Source: Ichthyophis bannanicus
Lineage: Eukaryota > Chordata > Amphibia > Gymnophiona > Ichthyophiidae
DNA length: 64,000 nt
Direction: 5' to 3'
Assembly (NCBI GenBank): GCA_033557465.1
Contig: CM066031.1
Span: forward strand, 1,070,968,444-1,071,032,443
Shown: positions 53,450 through 64,000 of the stretch, one piece after another
How positions within the stretch are numbered: the first letter of the stretch is position 1
Layout of the letters: every line of letters begins with the position of its first letter
Position numbers and translations under genes: made by a program
Notes under the pieces: generated by a model
Told to the model about the DNA's origin: nothing
What the model saw: only the letters and a program-made list of their open reading frames with translations
Databases searched by the model: none

Positions 53450-56400
53450 GTGCACCTAATCCCCTGTGGGCTCTCTCCCACCTATCTATTTCTTCTGGCA
53501 TCTGTTCTCCTCTCCATCTCTCTTCTATGGCTCCTTATCACTTTGTCTCCTTATTCTTCATACTCCCTAATTGTCTCTCTTCCTACCAACGCCTTCACTC
53601 CTCCCTTCCTTATCTTCCCTGTACCATCCTCACTTCCCCCTCCATTCTGTCCTCTACCCTGTCATCAGCTCTTGGGCTTCACCACTTTCTCCCTCTCATT
53701 CAGCCAACTCCTCTCTCTCTAAGACAACCTCACCCTCATTACCGCCGTTTTGGCTCCTCTCTGCCCCATACTCTTCTCCTCCTCCTTCTCTCATCAGGAT
53801 ATATCAACCCCAACCCTGGCACCCCTAGACTTTTGTCACACTCTGAGAAGAGTTCTTCATGCAATGCCTCTAATCTTATTCATATCCCTCTCCTTTCCCT
53901 TCCTCTTCCTCTATCCCTTTGTCATGTGCCTTGTGGAACGCACATTATCTCAAATAAACTTGCTTTTACTCATGATCTCTTCATCTCTAAAACTCTCCAT
54001 CTGTCACTGCTCTCTGTCATGGCGGTTATCAGTTCTCCCACACGCCTTGTCCCACTGGTTTTGGTGGTGGTGTTTGGGCTTCTACTTTCTCCTTCCTGCC
54101 ACTTCCAACCCCTCCAACTGCCTCACTCCTTTCTCTACTTTGAAGTCAACTCCATCTGCCTTTTCACTCCACTTCCTCTCTGGGTAGCTGTTGTTTATTG
54201 ACCTTCTGACAAGTCCACCTCTACCTTTCTTACTGACTTTGACTATCTGGATTCCTCTTCCCCCACTCATATTCTCAGGGATTTTAACATGCATGTTGAT
54301 AACCCCTCTGATCCTTATGCTTTAAAGCTCCTTTCCCTTATCTCTTCATTCGACCTCCAGCTTTGCTCTAATCACCAGCATGGTCACTGCCTTGACCTTA
54401 TATTTTTCTCTAATTGCTTACCCTCAAACTTCTGTACGTCAGTTCTACCCTTATCTGGCCATCACTTGCTAATCTTCACTCTTCATCACCCGCTGCCTCA
54501 ACCTTGTCCTGTCTCCTCCAACCTCTTTAGTAATCTTCATGCTATTGACCCTTTGGTTCTCTCCTCAACTATTTCATCATCTCTTTCCTCCACTATGTCA
54601 TCTGAGTCGGTTGATGATGCAGTAGCTTCCTATAATGCTGCACTCTCCTCTGCTCTGGATGCCCTCACTCCACCCATGCCATGTCCTGTGAGGTGTACTG
54701 CACCCCAGCCTGGGCTTTCATCTACTACCCACTATCTACATTCCTGTGCTCATTCAGCTAAGCATGCTTGGCTCAAATTCTGCTCCCTTGCAGACTTTCT
54801 ACACTTCAAATTCATGCTTGTCTCTTTCCAGTCAGGCATAGCACTTGTCAAACATGACTATTATGTCCATCTGACTAAGTCTTTTGTCTCTGACCCTCAC
54901 CATCTCTTTACTACTCACAGCTCTCTCCTCAAGGTGCCTCCACCTCCAACCTCTCCTTTTCTGTCTAAACCCTGGCTGACTATTTTCATGACAAAATTCA
55001 CAAGATCACCCTCCAAGTCCCCACAAAGTCAGCTACTTCCCTTCCTCCACTTCTTCACTCCCAACTTTCCCCCTCTACCTCTGCTACCCTTTCTTCCTTT
55101 TCTGTGATCTCTGAGGAGGAAATCCCACCTTCTTTCCTCCTCCAAACACACTACCTGCTCCTCTGATCCTATTCCCACCATCTCCTAAGCCCCATCTCTT
55201 CCATTGTTGTCCTTTCCATCTCTCATATTCTCAACCTATCTCTCTCCACTGCAACTGTCCCTGCAGCCTTCAAGCATGCTGTAGTTACACATCTCCTCAA
55301 GAAACCCTCACTTGATCCTACCTGTCCTTATAACTATCGACCCATCTCCTTCCTCCCCTTTGTTTCTAAACTGCTTGAATGTATAGTTCACTGCCATTGC
55401 CTTGAATTTTTCTCCTCTCATGCTCTCCTGGATCCTTTACAATCTGGCTTTCGTCCTTTACATTCTACTGAAATGGCTCTTGCCAAAGTCTCCAGTGACT
55501 TGTTCCTTGCAAAATCCAAGGGCCCATCCTTTTTGACCTCTCTGCTGTTTTTAACACTGTTGACCACAACCTTTTTGATACCCTGTCCTCGCTTAGTTTT
55601 AAGGGCTTTGTACTATCTTGGTTCTCCTCTTATTTCTCCTATTGCTCTTTCAGTATTAGTTCTGATGGATCCTCCTCTGCTGCTATCCTGTTCTCAGTTG
55701 ATGTACCCCAGGGATCTGTCTTAGGGCAACTCCTTTTCTCTCTCTATACCCAGTCCCTTGATGCACTCATCTCTTCCAATGGCTTTCAGTACCATCTTTA
55801 TGCTGACTCCCAGATCTACCTCTCTACACCTGAAATATCTCCAGCAATCCAGACCCGGATCTCTGCCTACCTTTCTGACATTGCTGCTTGGTTGTCTCAC
55901 CGCTGCTTGAAATTGAACATGGCCAAAACCGAGCTTCTTATTTTTCCCCCTAAAACCTCTCCTCTTCCTCCTTTCTCAGTCTCTGTGGATAACTCTCTAT
56001 TCCTCCTTGTTTCCTCGGCTCACAACCTTGGGGTCATCTTTGACTTCTCTCTCTCCTTCTTCACACACATCCATCTAATAGCTAAGACCTGCCATTTATT
56101 GCTCTATAACATCATCAAAATCCACCCATTCCTTTCTAAATGCACTTCTAAGACACTTATCCACTCCTTAATCACATCCCGTCTTAACTATTGTAACTTA
56201 CTCCTTGCTGGTTTCCTGTTGAATCATCTCTCTCCCCTTCAATCTGTTCAACACTCTGCTGCGCGGCTAATCTTCCGCCAGCCTTGTCATTCTCATATTA
56301 CCCCTCTTCTCAAGTCACTTCATTGGCTCCCTATCCATTTACGCATCCAGTTCAAACTTCTCCTGCTCCTCACTACCTTTCCTCTCTTATCTTTCCCTAC

Positions 56401-56600
56401 ACCCCTCCTCGGGAACTCTGCTCTTTAGACAAATCACTTCTATCTGTGCCCTTCTTTTCTATTGCTAACTCCAGACTTCGCTCCTTTCACCTTGCTGCAC
56501 CTTCGCTCCTTTCACCTTGCCTGGAACAAACTACCTGAGTCTGTACGTCAGGCGCCTTCTCTAACCCTTTTCAAATCCAGGCTGAAAACTCACCTCTTCA
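53450..56600 (+). pseudogene. L2-type ORF2: 2A-like leader, endonuclease, RT (broken)
   Basis: Plus-strand frames read, in order, a hydrophobic leader ending LLLLLSSGYINPNPGTPRLL (2A-like), an endonuclease with ILRDFNMHVDNPSDPYALK (GDFN written RDFN) and HGHCLDLIFFSNCLPSN, then LSGHHLLIFTLHHPLP (SDHH-like reads SGHH). A linker with AKHAWLKFCSLADFLHFK follows, and RT blocks [51 protein letters not shown] (YADD reads YADS), [32 protein letters not shown] and [20 protein letters not shown]. It has at least seven frame breaks. The block order and the YAD core identify an L2-clade enzyme. Confidence 0.78.
53797..53823 (+). other. 2A-like motif at the ORF2 leader
   Basis: The nine residues GYINPNPGT resemble the 2A consensus D-(V/I)-E-x-N-P-G-P, where the final Gly-Pro bond is skipped by the ribosome. 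Several LINE clades carry such motifs at the start of ORF2. Here Asp is replaced by Tyr, and the last Pro by Thr, so the present copy should not skip. Confidence 0.4.
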
Positions 56601-56775
56601 CTGCCGCTTTCAGATCTTGACTCACATGATCTCCTTGTGTTTCCCTTGTGTTGTCTGTCTTGATTAGATTATAAGCTCTGATAAGCAGGGACTGTCTCTT
56701 ACATGTCTGTGCAGCTCTGTGAACATCTTGTATGTGCTATACAAATGCTCTGTAGTAGTGGTAGTAGTAATAGGT

Positions 56776-56977
56776 AAAAAAATATCAGAGTTCTAGGGAA
56801 GCTCAATGGTCTTATTTTCAGAGAGTGTAGATGGTGGTACTCAAGTATCTGTCCTGTCTGTTAATCTAGCACATGTTTGAAGCTCAACATCTAACAAACA
56901 TACACAGAGCCATTTTGTACTTACAGTTCTCAAGTCAGGCATGAAAAAGAGTTCAACTCATCAGGGTAGCCTACCAG

Positions 56978-57027
<50 letters not shown>

Positions 57028-57166
57028 CCAAGGCCTGCTGGACAGCCTCCCCAACTCTCCCCCCACCTTCTGGGGTACCCAAAGGACACTAGAGCAATAG
57101 TCTGGCTCTTCCACATTCTTATGTAAAGTATGAGATGTCACCTGTTAAGAAACAAGCTTTGCATTA
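56776..57166. repeat. (TG)n microsatellite and flanks
   Basis: An uninterrupted TG run covers about 56979-57026 (some 23 units). The flanks have no gene that I recognise. Frames reading CVCV across it are artefacts. Confidence 0.9.
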
Positions 57167-57777
57167 GCTTGCAGCTTGGTATCTCTTACCTATTGTCTTA
57201 CCTATCCTGTTGGTTGTGTAGCTGATATATAATATTTAACTGCTGTTGGGTTTACCTATCCTGGTGGTTGTGTAGCTAAGTTAACTGATGGTTTTACATT
57301 CACTTCTGGGAATAATCTGTCTGCTTGCATTCCTTGGGTAGCCCTCCAATCAGAAATCTAAGGGTGCCAAGTACAACAGGGACCTTTTCACAAAAGAAAG
57401 AGAAACATTAAGAATTCAGTTGGCTAATTCAGCTTCCATTGTTTGACTTTGTCTGCAAACTTGCTGCCAGGGAGGGGCTCTTGAATAGTGGACTTCCTGC
57501 AGACACCTGGTTGAATCTGGGCTCCACAGCTTCTCATACAAACAGATAAGCTTATAGCTTTGTATCTTTTATTAAGCTTGCAGCTTGGTATCTCTTACCT
57601 ATTTTCTTACCTATCCTGTTGGTTGTGTAGCTGATATATAATATTTAACTGCTGTTGGGTTTACCTATCCTGGTGGTTGTGTAGCTAAGTTAACTGATGG
57701 TTTTACATTCACTTCTGGGAATAATCTGTCTGCTTGCATTCCTTGGGTAGCCCTCCAATCAGAAATCTAAAGGTGCC
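57167..57777. repeat. Direct duplication of about 202 bp, offset 409 bp
   Basis: 57167-57368 and 57576-57777 differ at only two or three positions. The 207 bp between them is unrelated to the repeat. Each repeat also contains an internal duplication of about 50 bp (tacctatcctgttggttgtg and tacctatcctggtggttgtg). This may be a tandem duplication with 1.5 units of 409 bp, or a very short element with direct terminal repeats. No coding. Confidence 0.85.
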
Positions 57778-57850
57778 CTCAGTTCAGGTAAGGCCTGCTG
57801 GCCAAGGACACTTAGGTTCCCACACCCCCACCCCTCGCCCCACCCACCCC
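57778..57850. other. Short C-rich spacer
   Basis: cacccccacccctcgccccacccacccccg-type low complexity lies before the first identifiable CR1-A sequence. Confidence 0.4.
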
Positions 57851-57883
57851 CGGGCTGCATTGCTTATATAGCGGTCATATACG

Positions 57884-58843
57884 TTGACATCTATCCTCTT
57901 AATTCGACCACACATGTCTTGTATTCAGTGCAATAATTATGGTGCCTTCATTCTGAGACGAATCATCTGGAACCTAAGAGCTTGCCCTATATGCCTCAAG
58001 TTGGCAGCCATACAAAATGAATTGACTCTATTAAGGGAAGAAGTAGCTGCAATGAAACACAGCTCTTCTAGGATACAAACCAAACAAAATCCCCCACCAC
58101 TCCCACAGAGACTCAAACATGCCAGGAACAAATGGATCACAGTGGGCTCTGGTAGACTACGTCCGGTAATGTAGAAACACCCTGTACATCAAAAGATATC
58201 ATTGCATAGTGCCTTCTCTGCTTTGGTTAATGAGGATGCCCAAGCCAGGGAAGCTCAAGGGCCCTTAAATGAGATAGTCAATGCCCAATCTCCTGATAAA
58301 GCACCAATTATGAAGAAAGACTCAAGGAACAGAAAATTACTACTACTTGGTGATTCCATCATCAGAGGCACCAACTTGGAAACACAGTTCAGAGGAGGGA
58401 AGTTAGTCAAATGCCTCCCAGGCTCTTCATCTAGCAAGAATACAAACCAAATTGTTGATGTACTTAGCGCTGAAAGTGAGCACTCCAAAACTGATGTTAT
58501 CATCCACTTGAGTACAAATGACCTGGCTAGAAACAGTGCCACTACAGTTCAAAGGGACTTTCAAACTCTGGGGGAGAAATTAAAGCCCATTGTTAACACT
58601 GTAGCATTCTCAGAAGTTATACCTGTTCTTGGTAAAGGGGCAGAAAGGCTAAATCGCATAAACAGCTTTAACACATGGCTCCAAACCTGGTGCAAAGAGG
58701 AAGGATTCAGATTTATAGGCGACTGGGGAAACAGATGGACCAACAAGAGACTATACTGTGCTGATGGAGTACATCTCTCTGTCGCAGGGAGAAGAATCCT
58801 AAGTGAAAAATTCAGCCAGCATGTGGATACGCATTTAAACTAG
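57884..58843 (+). pseudogene. CR1-A ORF1: cysteine motif, coiled coil, SGNH esterase (one in-frame stop)
   Basis: One frame of 319 codons holds from ATG 57884 (or 57914) to TAG 58841, with one TAG at 58172-58174. MSCIQCNNYGAF and RACPICLKL form a C-x2-C ... C-x2-C knuckle. LAAIQNELTLLREEVAAMK is a coiled coil. The esterase domain has KLLLLGDSIIRGTNLE (block I, Ser), DVIIHLSTNDLARN (block III; the usual GTND reads STND) and YCADGVHLSVAGRRIL (block V, Asp and His). The function in CR1 replication is not settled. The single nonsense codon in an otherwise whole frame suggests low age. ORF2 follows about 145 bp downstream. Confidence 0.82.
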
Positions 58844-58987
58844 AAAAAGGGGGTGACGGATGGGGAAGGTCAAGTTCTGTCAGAAACAGACACATTTTTA
58901 AACCACACATCAAAAACAAGTGGGAAGAAGTAGACAGAACAAAATCAATGCAAAACACACACAAGCCAGTTAAATGCTGGAAAGCAA

Positions 58988-61933
58988 TGAGCACAAATGC
59001 TTGAAGCTTATCCAATAAAGTTTCCGAACCTGGAAGCCCTAATGGTGGAAATGGATTTGGACATTGTGGCCATTACAGAAACATGGTTTAATGAATCGCA
59101 TGATTGGGATATAGCCATAGCTGGCTATAATCTATTCAGAAGAGACAGAGAAAATGGAAGAGGAGGGGAAGTAGCCTTGTATGTCAAAAGCAATATTAAA
59201 GCTACTGAAATGCAGGGGGCATGGGGAAAAGAAGAAGCCCTCTGGGTTGTGTTGGAAAGAGGAGATGACACTGTCGTCCATACTGCTGTAGTCTACAGAC
59301 CTCCGACTCAAATCGAAGAGTTAGATAACAAATTGATTAAAGACATTGTCAAAATAGCCACAAAGGGGGAAGCGATCATATTGGGTGACTTTAATCTACC
59401 CGATGTGGATTGGATTACTCCTTCTGAAAATCTGGAAAGAAGCAAAAAAATTGTGGATGCTCTGCAAGATGCGTTACTTAGACAAATGGTGATGGAACCA
59501 AGGGAAAGCTCAACGCTGGATTTAGTCCTCACCAACGGTGATAGCGTGTCGAATGTCTGGGTGGGTGTACCTGTGAGCAGCAGCGATCATCACACAGTGT
59601 GGTTTGAGATAAAAACCAAGGTGCAGTCCAACTATAGCAAGCTCAAAGTCCTAAACTTCAAAAACACTGACTTCAATAAAATGGCCATGTACCTAAAGGA
59701 GGAGTTGACAGGGTGGAAGGAGATAAGGGAAGTGGAATTGCAACGGGCTAAACTAAAGGTGGCAATAAAAGGGGCAACGGATAAATATGTAAGAAAAGTA
59801 AATAAAAACAAAAGGAGAAGGAAACCTATTTGTTTTTCCAAAGAAGTGGCTGCTCAAATAAAGGCAAAAAACACAGCTTTCGCAAAATTCAAAAGCTGGC
59901 AAACAGAGGAACACAGAAATGAATACAGGATCAAACTCAAAGAGACAAAAAGAGAAATAAGGATAGCAAAATTAAAGGCAGAGGAAAAGATGGTTAAAGA
60001 TATGAAGTGTGGCGACAAAACTTTCTTCAGGTATATTCGGGAAAAAAAGAAGATCAGAGGTGGAATCGCAGGACTCAGAAGTGCTGGAAATGGACTCGTG
60101 GAAAGGGACATTGAAAAAGCGGAATTGCTAAACAAATACTTCTGCTCTGTTTTTACTAAAGAAAATCCTGGAGAAGGACCAACTGTGACTCCCAAATATA
60201 AAGATGGGAATGAAGTAGATACCACACCATTCACAGAAGATGATGTGTTAGAACAATTTGCAAAACTGAACGTGGACAAGGCCATGGGACCGGATGGGAT
60301 ACATCCCAGGATACTGAAAGAGCTCAGAGAGGTTCTTGCAGGGCTGTTAAAGGATATTTTCAACAGTTCCTCGGAAACAGGAGTAGTTCCTCAGGACTGG
60401 AGAATGGCTGATGTCGTACCTCTACACAAAATTGGTGACAGGGAAGAAGTGTCAAACTACAGGCCCGTGAGCCTTACCTCAGTGGCGGGAAAAGTAATGG
60501 AGGTGCTTCTGAAGGAGCAAATAGTAAACTTTCTCAAAACCAACAGGTTGTAAGATCCGAGGCAACATGGTTTTACCAAAGGACGATCTTGCCAAACAAA
60601 TCTGATTGAGTTCTTTGACTGGGTGACCAGAGAACTAGATCAGGGGCATGCGATGGATGTCATCTACCTGGATTTTAGCAAAGCCTTTGATACTGTTCCT
60701 CATAGGAGGCTTATCAATAAACTCAGTAGTTTGGGGATGGGTCCCAAGGTGGTAAACTGGATCAGAAATTAGTTGACTGATAGACGACAGAAGGTGATGG
60801 TAAATGGAGCTCACTTGGATGAAAGGAAGGTGATTAGCGGGGTGCCCCAGGGTTCGGTCCTGGACCTGGCACTGTTCAATGTATTTGTGAGTGATATTGC
60901 TGAAAGACTGAATGGAAAGGTCTGTCTTTTTGCAGATGACATGAAAATTTGCAACAGAGTGGACTCCCCCGAGGGAGTCCTTAACATGAGAAAAGATCTA
61001 CAAAAGCTGAAAGAATGGTCTAATGCTTGGCAATTAAGATTTTATGCAAAGAAGTGCAGAGTCATGCACTTGGGTAGCAGAAACCCAAGCAAAATGTACA
61101 CGATAGGCGGCGAGAGGTTGCTGTGCATGGATCAGGAGAAAGACCTTGGTGTGATTATTTCTGTAGATCTCAAGGTAGCAAAACAGTGCGACAAGGCAGT
61201 GGCAAAAGGCAGGAGGATGTTGGGTTGCATAGAAAGAGGAATTACCAGCAGAAAGAAAGAGGTTCTAATACCACTGTATAAGTCACTGGTGAGGCCTCAC
61301 TTGGAATACTGTGGTAATAGTGTAAATACAATGTAGATAGTTTCCCCAGTTGTTTCCGTGTTGATTTCCCTGTTTATTGTAAAGTTTACAACTCAGAATG
61401 CCTGTGTTGTATAGTTGACGTTGAATGTAAACCGCACTGATCTGAAAAGCGCGGTATAGAAGAACTGTTAAATAAATAAATAAATAAATAAATACTGTGT
61501 TCAGTTTTGGAGACCGTATCTTGAAAAGGATGTAAAAAGAATGGAAACTGTTCAGAGGAAGGTGACCAAAATTATTTGGAGCCTGCGTCAGAAGCCTAAT
61601 GAGAAGAGACTTGAAGACCTAAATATGTGCACTTTGGAGGAGAGGAGGGATAGGGGTGATATGATTCAGACCTTTAAATACTTAAGGAGAAATAATGAAC
61701 AAACAAACCTCTTCCAAAGACGGCGAAGCTGTAAAACGAGAGGGCATAACATGAAGCTGCAAGGTGGAAAATTGAAAGACAATATCAGGAAATGCTTATT
61801 CACTGAGAGGGTGGTGGATGCTTGGAATGCCCTCCCGATGGAAGTGGTGGGGGCAAATACAGTGACAGAATTCAAAATGGCATTTGACAGACACAATGGA
61901 TCCATTTATAGCAACAGAATAAAATCAAAATAA
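58988..61933 (+). pseudogene. CR1-A ORF2: endonuclease and reverse transcriptase (few breaks)
   Basis: The family start is probably ATG 58988 (MSTNA-SLSNK), where TGA replaces the expected Arg codon and a frameshift follows by 59020; from 58997 to 60553 the frame is open for 518 codons. Endonuclease: DIVAITETWFNE, LGDFNLPDVDWIT, STLDLVLTNG and SSSDHHTVWFEI, all expected catalytic motifs. Linker: KRRRKPICFSKEVAAQ, GDKTFFRYIREKKK. RT: MGPDGIHPRILKEL, NYRPVSLTSVAGK; TAA at 60551; QHGFTKGRSCQTNLIEFF, VIYLDFSKAFDTVPH (motif A); TAG at 60770; SGVPQGSVLDLALFNVF, LFADDMKICNRV (FADD). After the tail insertion the C-terminus resumes with METVQRKVTKIIWSLRQK and ends near RIKSK. Confidence 0.87.
61314..61490 (+). 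mobile_element. L2-type tail insertion, 177 bp, inside CR1-A
   Basis: A 9-bp target duplication, aatactgtg (61305-61313 and 61491-61499), is perfect, and the family sequence without insertion (ggaatactgtgttcag) confirms it. The insert ends gttgaatgtaaaccgcactg, gcgcggtatagaagaact and (AAATA)n, the tail shared with the SINE and L2-type LINEs. There is no tRNA-like head. Confidence 0.92.
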
Positions 61934-62142
61934 ATTGAACCATCTAACTTCTCAACAAATAGGGGTGTCCTGCATGGAGCGGTGGGTTCACTCCTAAACA
62001 AAGACATGGGGAGAGGTGGCCTGAGGGGTGGCCTGCACAGAGTGGCACCTACTCCTGCCGTCTTACTCCGGCCATCTTACTGGGCAGACTAGATGGACCA
62101 TACTGGTCTTTATCTGCCGTCATTTACTATGTTACTATGTTA

Positions 62143-62606
62143 ATCTGCCCTCATATAGATGGTCTGACTCCTCACTATCCCAGCTTTCATTATCAATCCA
62201 TCCCAAAAGCTCAGTCTCCAGAACTGCATGTGTTATAGAAATTGTTAGCAAAATATAGGAGTTTTTTTTCCAGAAAAAAGCCCTTATCCTCATAGAATCA
62301 ATCACTGCTTTGCATGTTACTATCACTGCAATCTAGTATGGGGTATCTAGTATGGCTAAATGGTAAGGCAACAGTGCAGCATCAAGCCTTGAAGGGAGGG
62401 TGCAAGGGACAACACAGAAGTGCCAAGGTGGAATGAACTCTTTGGTGGGCCATAGGCTAAGAAGCACCCCCCCCCCCCAAATGAAACATAGACAGACCCT
62501 CACCAAATGCAAAGCAAAGGACCACAAAGTAGAAATATAAAGATAATAACTGAACAGGGAAACCCAAAAAGTCAATCTCCACATCAATGTCAACCCTAGA
62601 AAAGTA
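62143..62606. other. No recognisable gene
   Basis: A C-run lies at about 62467-62478. Nothing in either strand resembles a protein family. Confidence 0.35.
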
Positions 62607-63428
62607 TATATTCAAAAAACTCATTATTTAGGCACAGCTAAAAATCTTCAGTAACATATTCATTGACATATTTGAAATAACATCTATAGAACATGCTCTT
62701 GGAATTTCTGGTAGTTAGGGAAGAGATTGATGTGAAAGTTTCCTCCCCTATGGCTGACGCATAAGTCTTGCATTGCTTTGATTCTTGGTGCTTATTTTTT
62801 TTTCCTGATTCCTCCCCCTTATTTGTGGTCTAATTTATGGTATTAATAAGAAATTACTTCCTGTGAATGTATGGTGTAATATTTTATTGCATTATTGTAT
62901 TACCATGTTTCCTGTCATTTAGCTATTTGTTATTTGGATTAAACATAACATCTATGACAGTGTGGGTAATTTTGTTTTTTTTGTTATTTCAGTTTTTGGA
63001 CTGGGTATCCATCCCACTCCCTGATGAAGCCTAACTGGCAAAACACCCGGTGCTGGGGTTGTTGCACTTAAAATTTGGAAGCTAAGTATATTTTGTGTTT
63101 TCTTTTGCTGTTGCAAAATATGCCTGAATGTAGACTTTCCCAGCTGATTACTGTTATAATCTGGCGAGAGTTTTTTTAGACCACTGATGTATGGGTAAAT
63201 CCAATATATTGTCTGATCTGGATACCCCCTCCCCCCTTTACTTTTGAGTCAAGATTTGCTGACTCTGGGGCATACTGAGGTCTTTTCCTCTCAGCACATG
63301 TTCTATAGATGTTATTTCAAATATGTCAATGAATATGTTACTGAAGATTTTTAACTGTGCCTAAATAGTTTTTTGCATATATATTTCAGTTTGCTCCTAG
63401 TGAGGAGATATTGTTTTTCTACTTAACA
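62607..63428 (+). mobile_element. PLE-like inverted-repeat insertion
   Basis: An 11-bp direct repeat, ctagaaaagta (62596-62606 and 63429-63439), flanks it. The arms 62607-62696 and 63297-63387 are inverted copies with few differences (for example catgttctatagatgtt and its complement). Between them lies a hammerhead-like core at 63016-63061. It shares blocks with 5974-6523. No RT or GIY-YIG coding remains. Confidence 0.68.
63016..63061 (+). ncRNA. Hammerhead-like motif, partly decayed
   Basis: CTGATGA (63021-63027) precedes GCC (63029-63031), which pairs with GGC (63037-63039). Then comes AAAA where GAAA is expected, and AAC and CCC blocks that can pair with GGG and GTT near 63055-63060. The altered GAAA box should prevent cleavage. 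Confidence 0.42.
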
Positions 63429-63439
63429 CTAGAAAAGTA

Positions 63440-64000
63440 AACATATAAATGCATTTCCTCGTGTACTAAGCAGAGACATCAGCAATGCACATTTCCCAAA
63501 GTTAACATATTGCTGTTAATAAATTCAAAATAAAATACTTGTTTGAATACCTTTGCTGTCTAGGCATTTTATTTTTTCAGTCACAATGACCCCTGTCTCT
63601 CTTCTGCTTCCCTCTGTTTTCTCTTAACCTTCTTTCCAGTGTCTGCTGTCCATTCACCATTTCTCCTTGCTCCTCCTGTCTTCTTCCATTTCCTCTTTAT
63701 ATCTGTCTCTGATATATTGATCTTTCCCTTTTAGCTCCTTCCTCCATGTCTCTTTACTTCCTCTTTATCCGCTCAGATTTTACTTTCCGTCTACCCTCAG
63801 GGTCCACATCTCTCTGTCATCCCCTCATAGTTCAGCATCTATACTCTCTCTGCCCCCCTCCCTGCAATCCAGTATCTCTCCATCCCCTATAATAGATGTA
63901 GTTCCCTATGACCAAAGTAGATTTCTGAAGCTTGTCCTCTCTGTGTAATGTGCCTTTAAATGCTGATACTGTACTTACATGCTGCATACACAAAAGCTAT
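63440..64000. other. Pyrimidine-rich low-complexity DNA
   Basis: From about 63590 to 63880 the plus strand is mostly C and T (tctctcttctgcttccctct style), like 48690-48985. No gene is visible to the window end. Confidence 0.4.

Larger units (their letters stand above)
52885..56775 (+). mobile_element. L2-type LINE, plus strand, long but decayed
   Basis: The 3' end is a UTR with gattataagctctgataagc, cagggactgtctctt and a closing TAG-repeat (gtagtagtggtagtagtaa, to 56775), a widespread vertebrate LINE 3' end. Coding runs back through RT and endonuclease to about 53450. Upstream, 52889-52945 and 53297-53352 are direct repeats of about 57 bp (near 80 percent alike), 408 bp apart, which may be part of a repeated 5' region. 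The 5' limit is uncertain. Confidence 0.72.
57851..62142 (+). mobile_element. CR1-like LINE, family A, near full length, plus strand
   Basis: It contains ORF1 (57884-58843), ORF2 (about 58988-61933), a 3' UTR with agatggaccatactggtctt, and terminal repeats tactatgttactatgtta at 62125-62142. It matches the 717-codon frame at 3318-5471 throughout the RT. It is interrupted by a 177-bp tail insertion at 61314-61490. The 5' end is not defined; I see no clear 5' UTR boundary upstream of 57851. Confidence 0.87.

Noticed and set aside
57167..57777. CRISPR-like repeat-spacer structure
   Set aside because: Only two long repeats in a eukaryotic repeat context; no array.

Overview
The window looks like vertebrate nuclear DNA, most probably from a large-genomed amphibian. 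The style of the CR1-like and L2-like LINEs, their 3' tails and the density of nested repeats made me think of a caecilian; that is an impression, not a measurement. There is no sign of a bacterial or viral genome: no operons, no dense coding, only transposons of many ages inserted into one another. The one host-gene segment I recognise is at the left edge (677-1060, minus strand). It encodes the C-terminal part of TFB1M, the mitochondrial 12S rRNA dimethyladenosine transferase, and is probably its terminal coding exon. If so, the rest of the window may be an intron of TFB1M or flanking DNA.

Layout, left to right. 1-3.2 kb: TFB1M exon, an unassigned plus-strand reading frame, a LINE tail. 3.2-5.5 kb: CR1-like LINE family A (minus) with an unbroken 717-codon ORF2 segment. 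6.0-6.8 kb: a Penelope-like (PLE) fragment with a hammerhead-like motif and a LINE 3' end. 7.2-12.1 kb: CR1-like family B (minus), interrupted by an L2-type LINE and by a PLE fragment encoding a GIY-YIG domain. 13.7-16.8 kb: CR1-B and L2 fragments. 20-27 kb: PIF/Harbinger remnants, including a two-gene element with a Myb-like gene (plus) and a HARBI1-like transposase gene (minus) converging on each other. 27-31.8 kb: an L2 LINE (minus) split by a 1.5-kb TGT...ACA element and by a mariner. 32-37.8 kb: CR1-B (plus) with ORF1 and ORF2, split by a PLE insertion with an almost complete hammerhead fold. 39-42.7 kb: a tRNA-derived SINE and a second L2 copy. 44.2-48.3 kb: CR1-B (minus) split by the second copy of the 1.5-kb element. 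51.8-56.8 kb: CR1-B 3' end, then an L2-type LINE with a 2A-like motif. 57.2-57.8 kb: a 409-bp-offset duplication. 57.9-62.1 kb: a near full-length CR1-A (plus) with ORF1 (zinc-like cysteines plus SGNH esterase) and ORF2 (endonuclease plus RT), interrupted by a short LINE/SINE tail. 62.6-63.4 kb: a PLE-like inverted-repeat insertion.

How the parts relate. The LINE families supply reverse transcriptase and endonuclease. The SINE and several tail-only insertions share the 3' tail of the L2-type LINEs and were probably mobilised by them. The Harbinger transposase and its Myb-like partner are two parts of one transposition system, now broken. Target-site duplications and pre-insertion sites, visible by comparing paralogous copies within the window, fix many boundaries and the order of insertion. 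The least explained item is the pair of about 1.47-kb elements (27580-29076 and 44604-46067). They have TGTCATG/CATGACA ends, 4-bp target duplications and one long minus-strand reading frame, 364 codons in the second copy with a single nonsense codon. I cannot assign this protein to a family.
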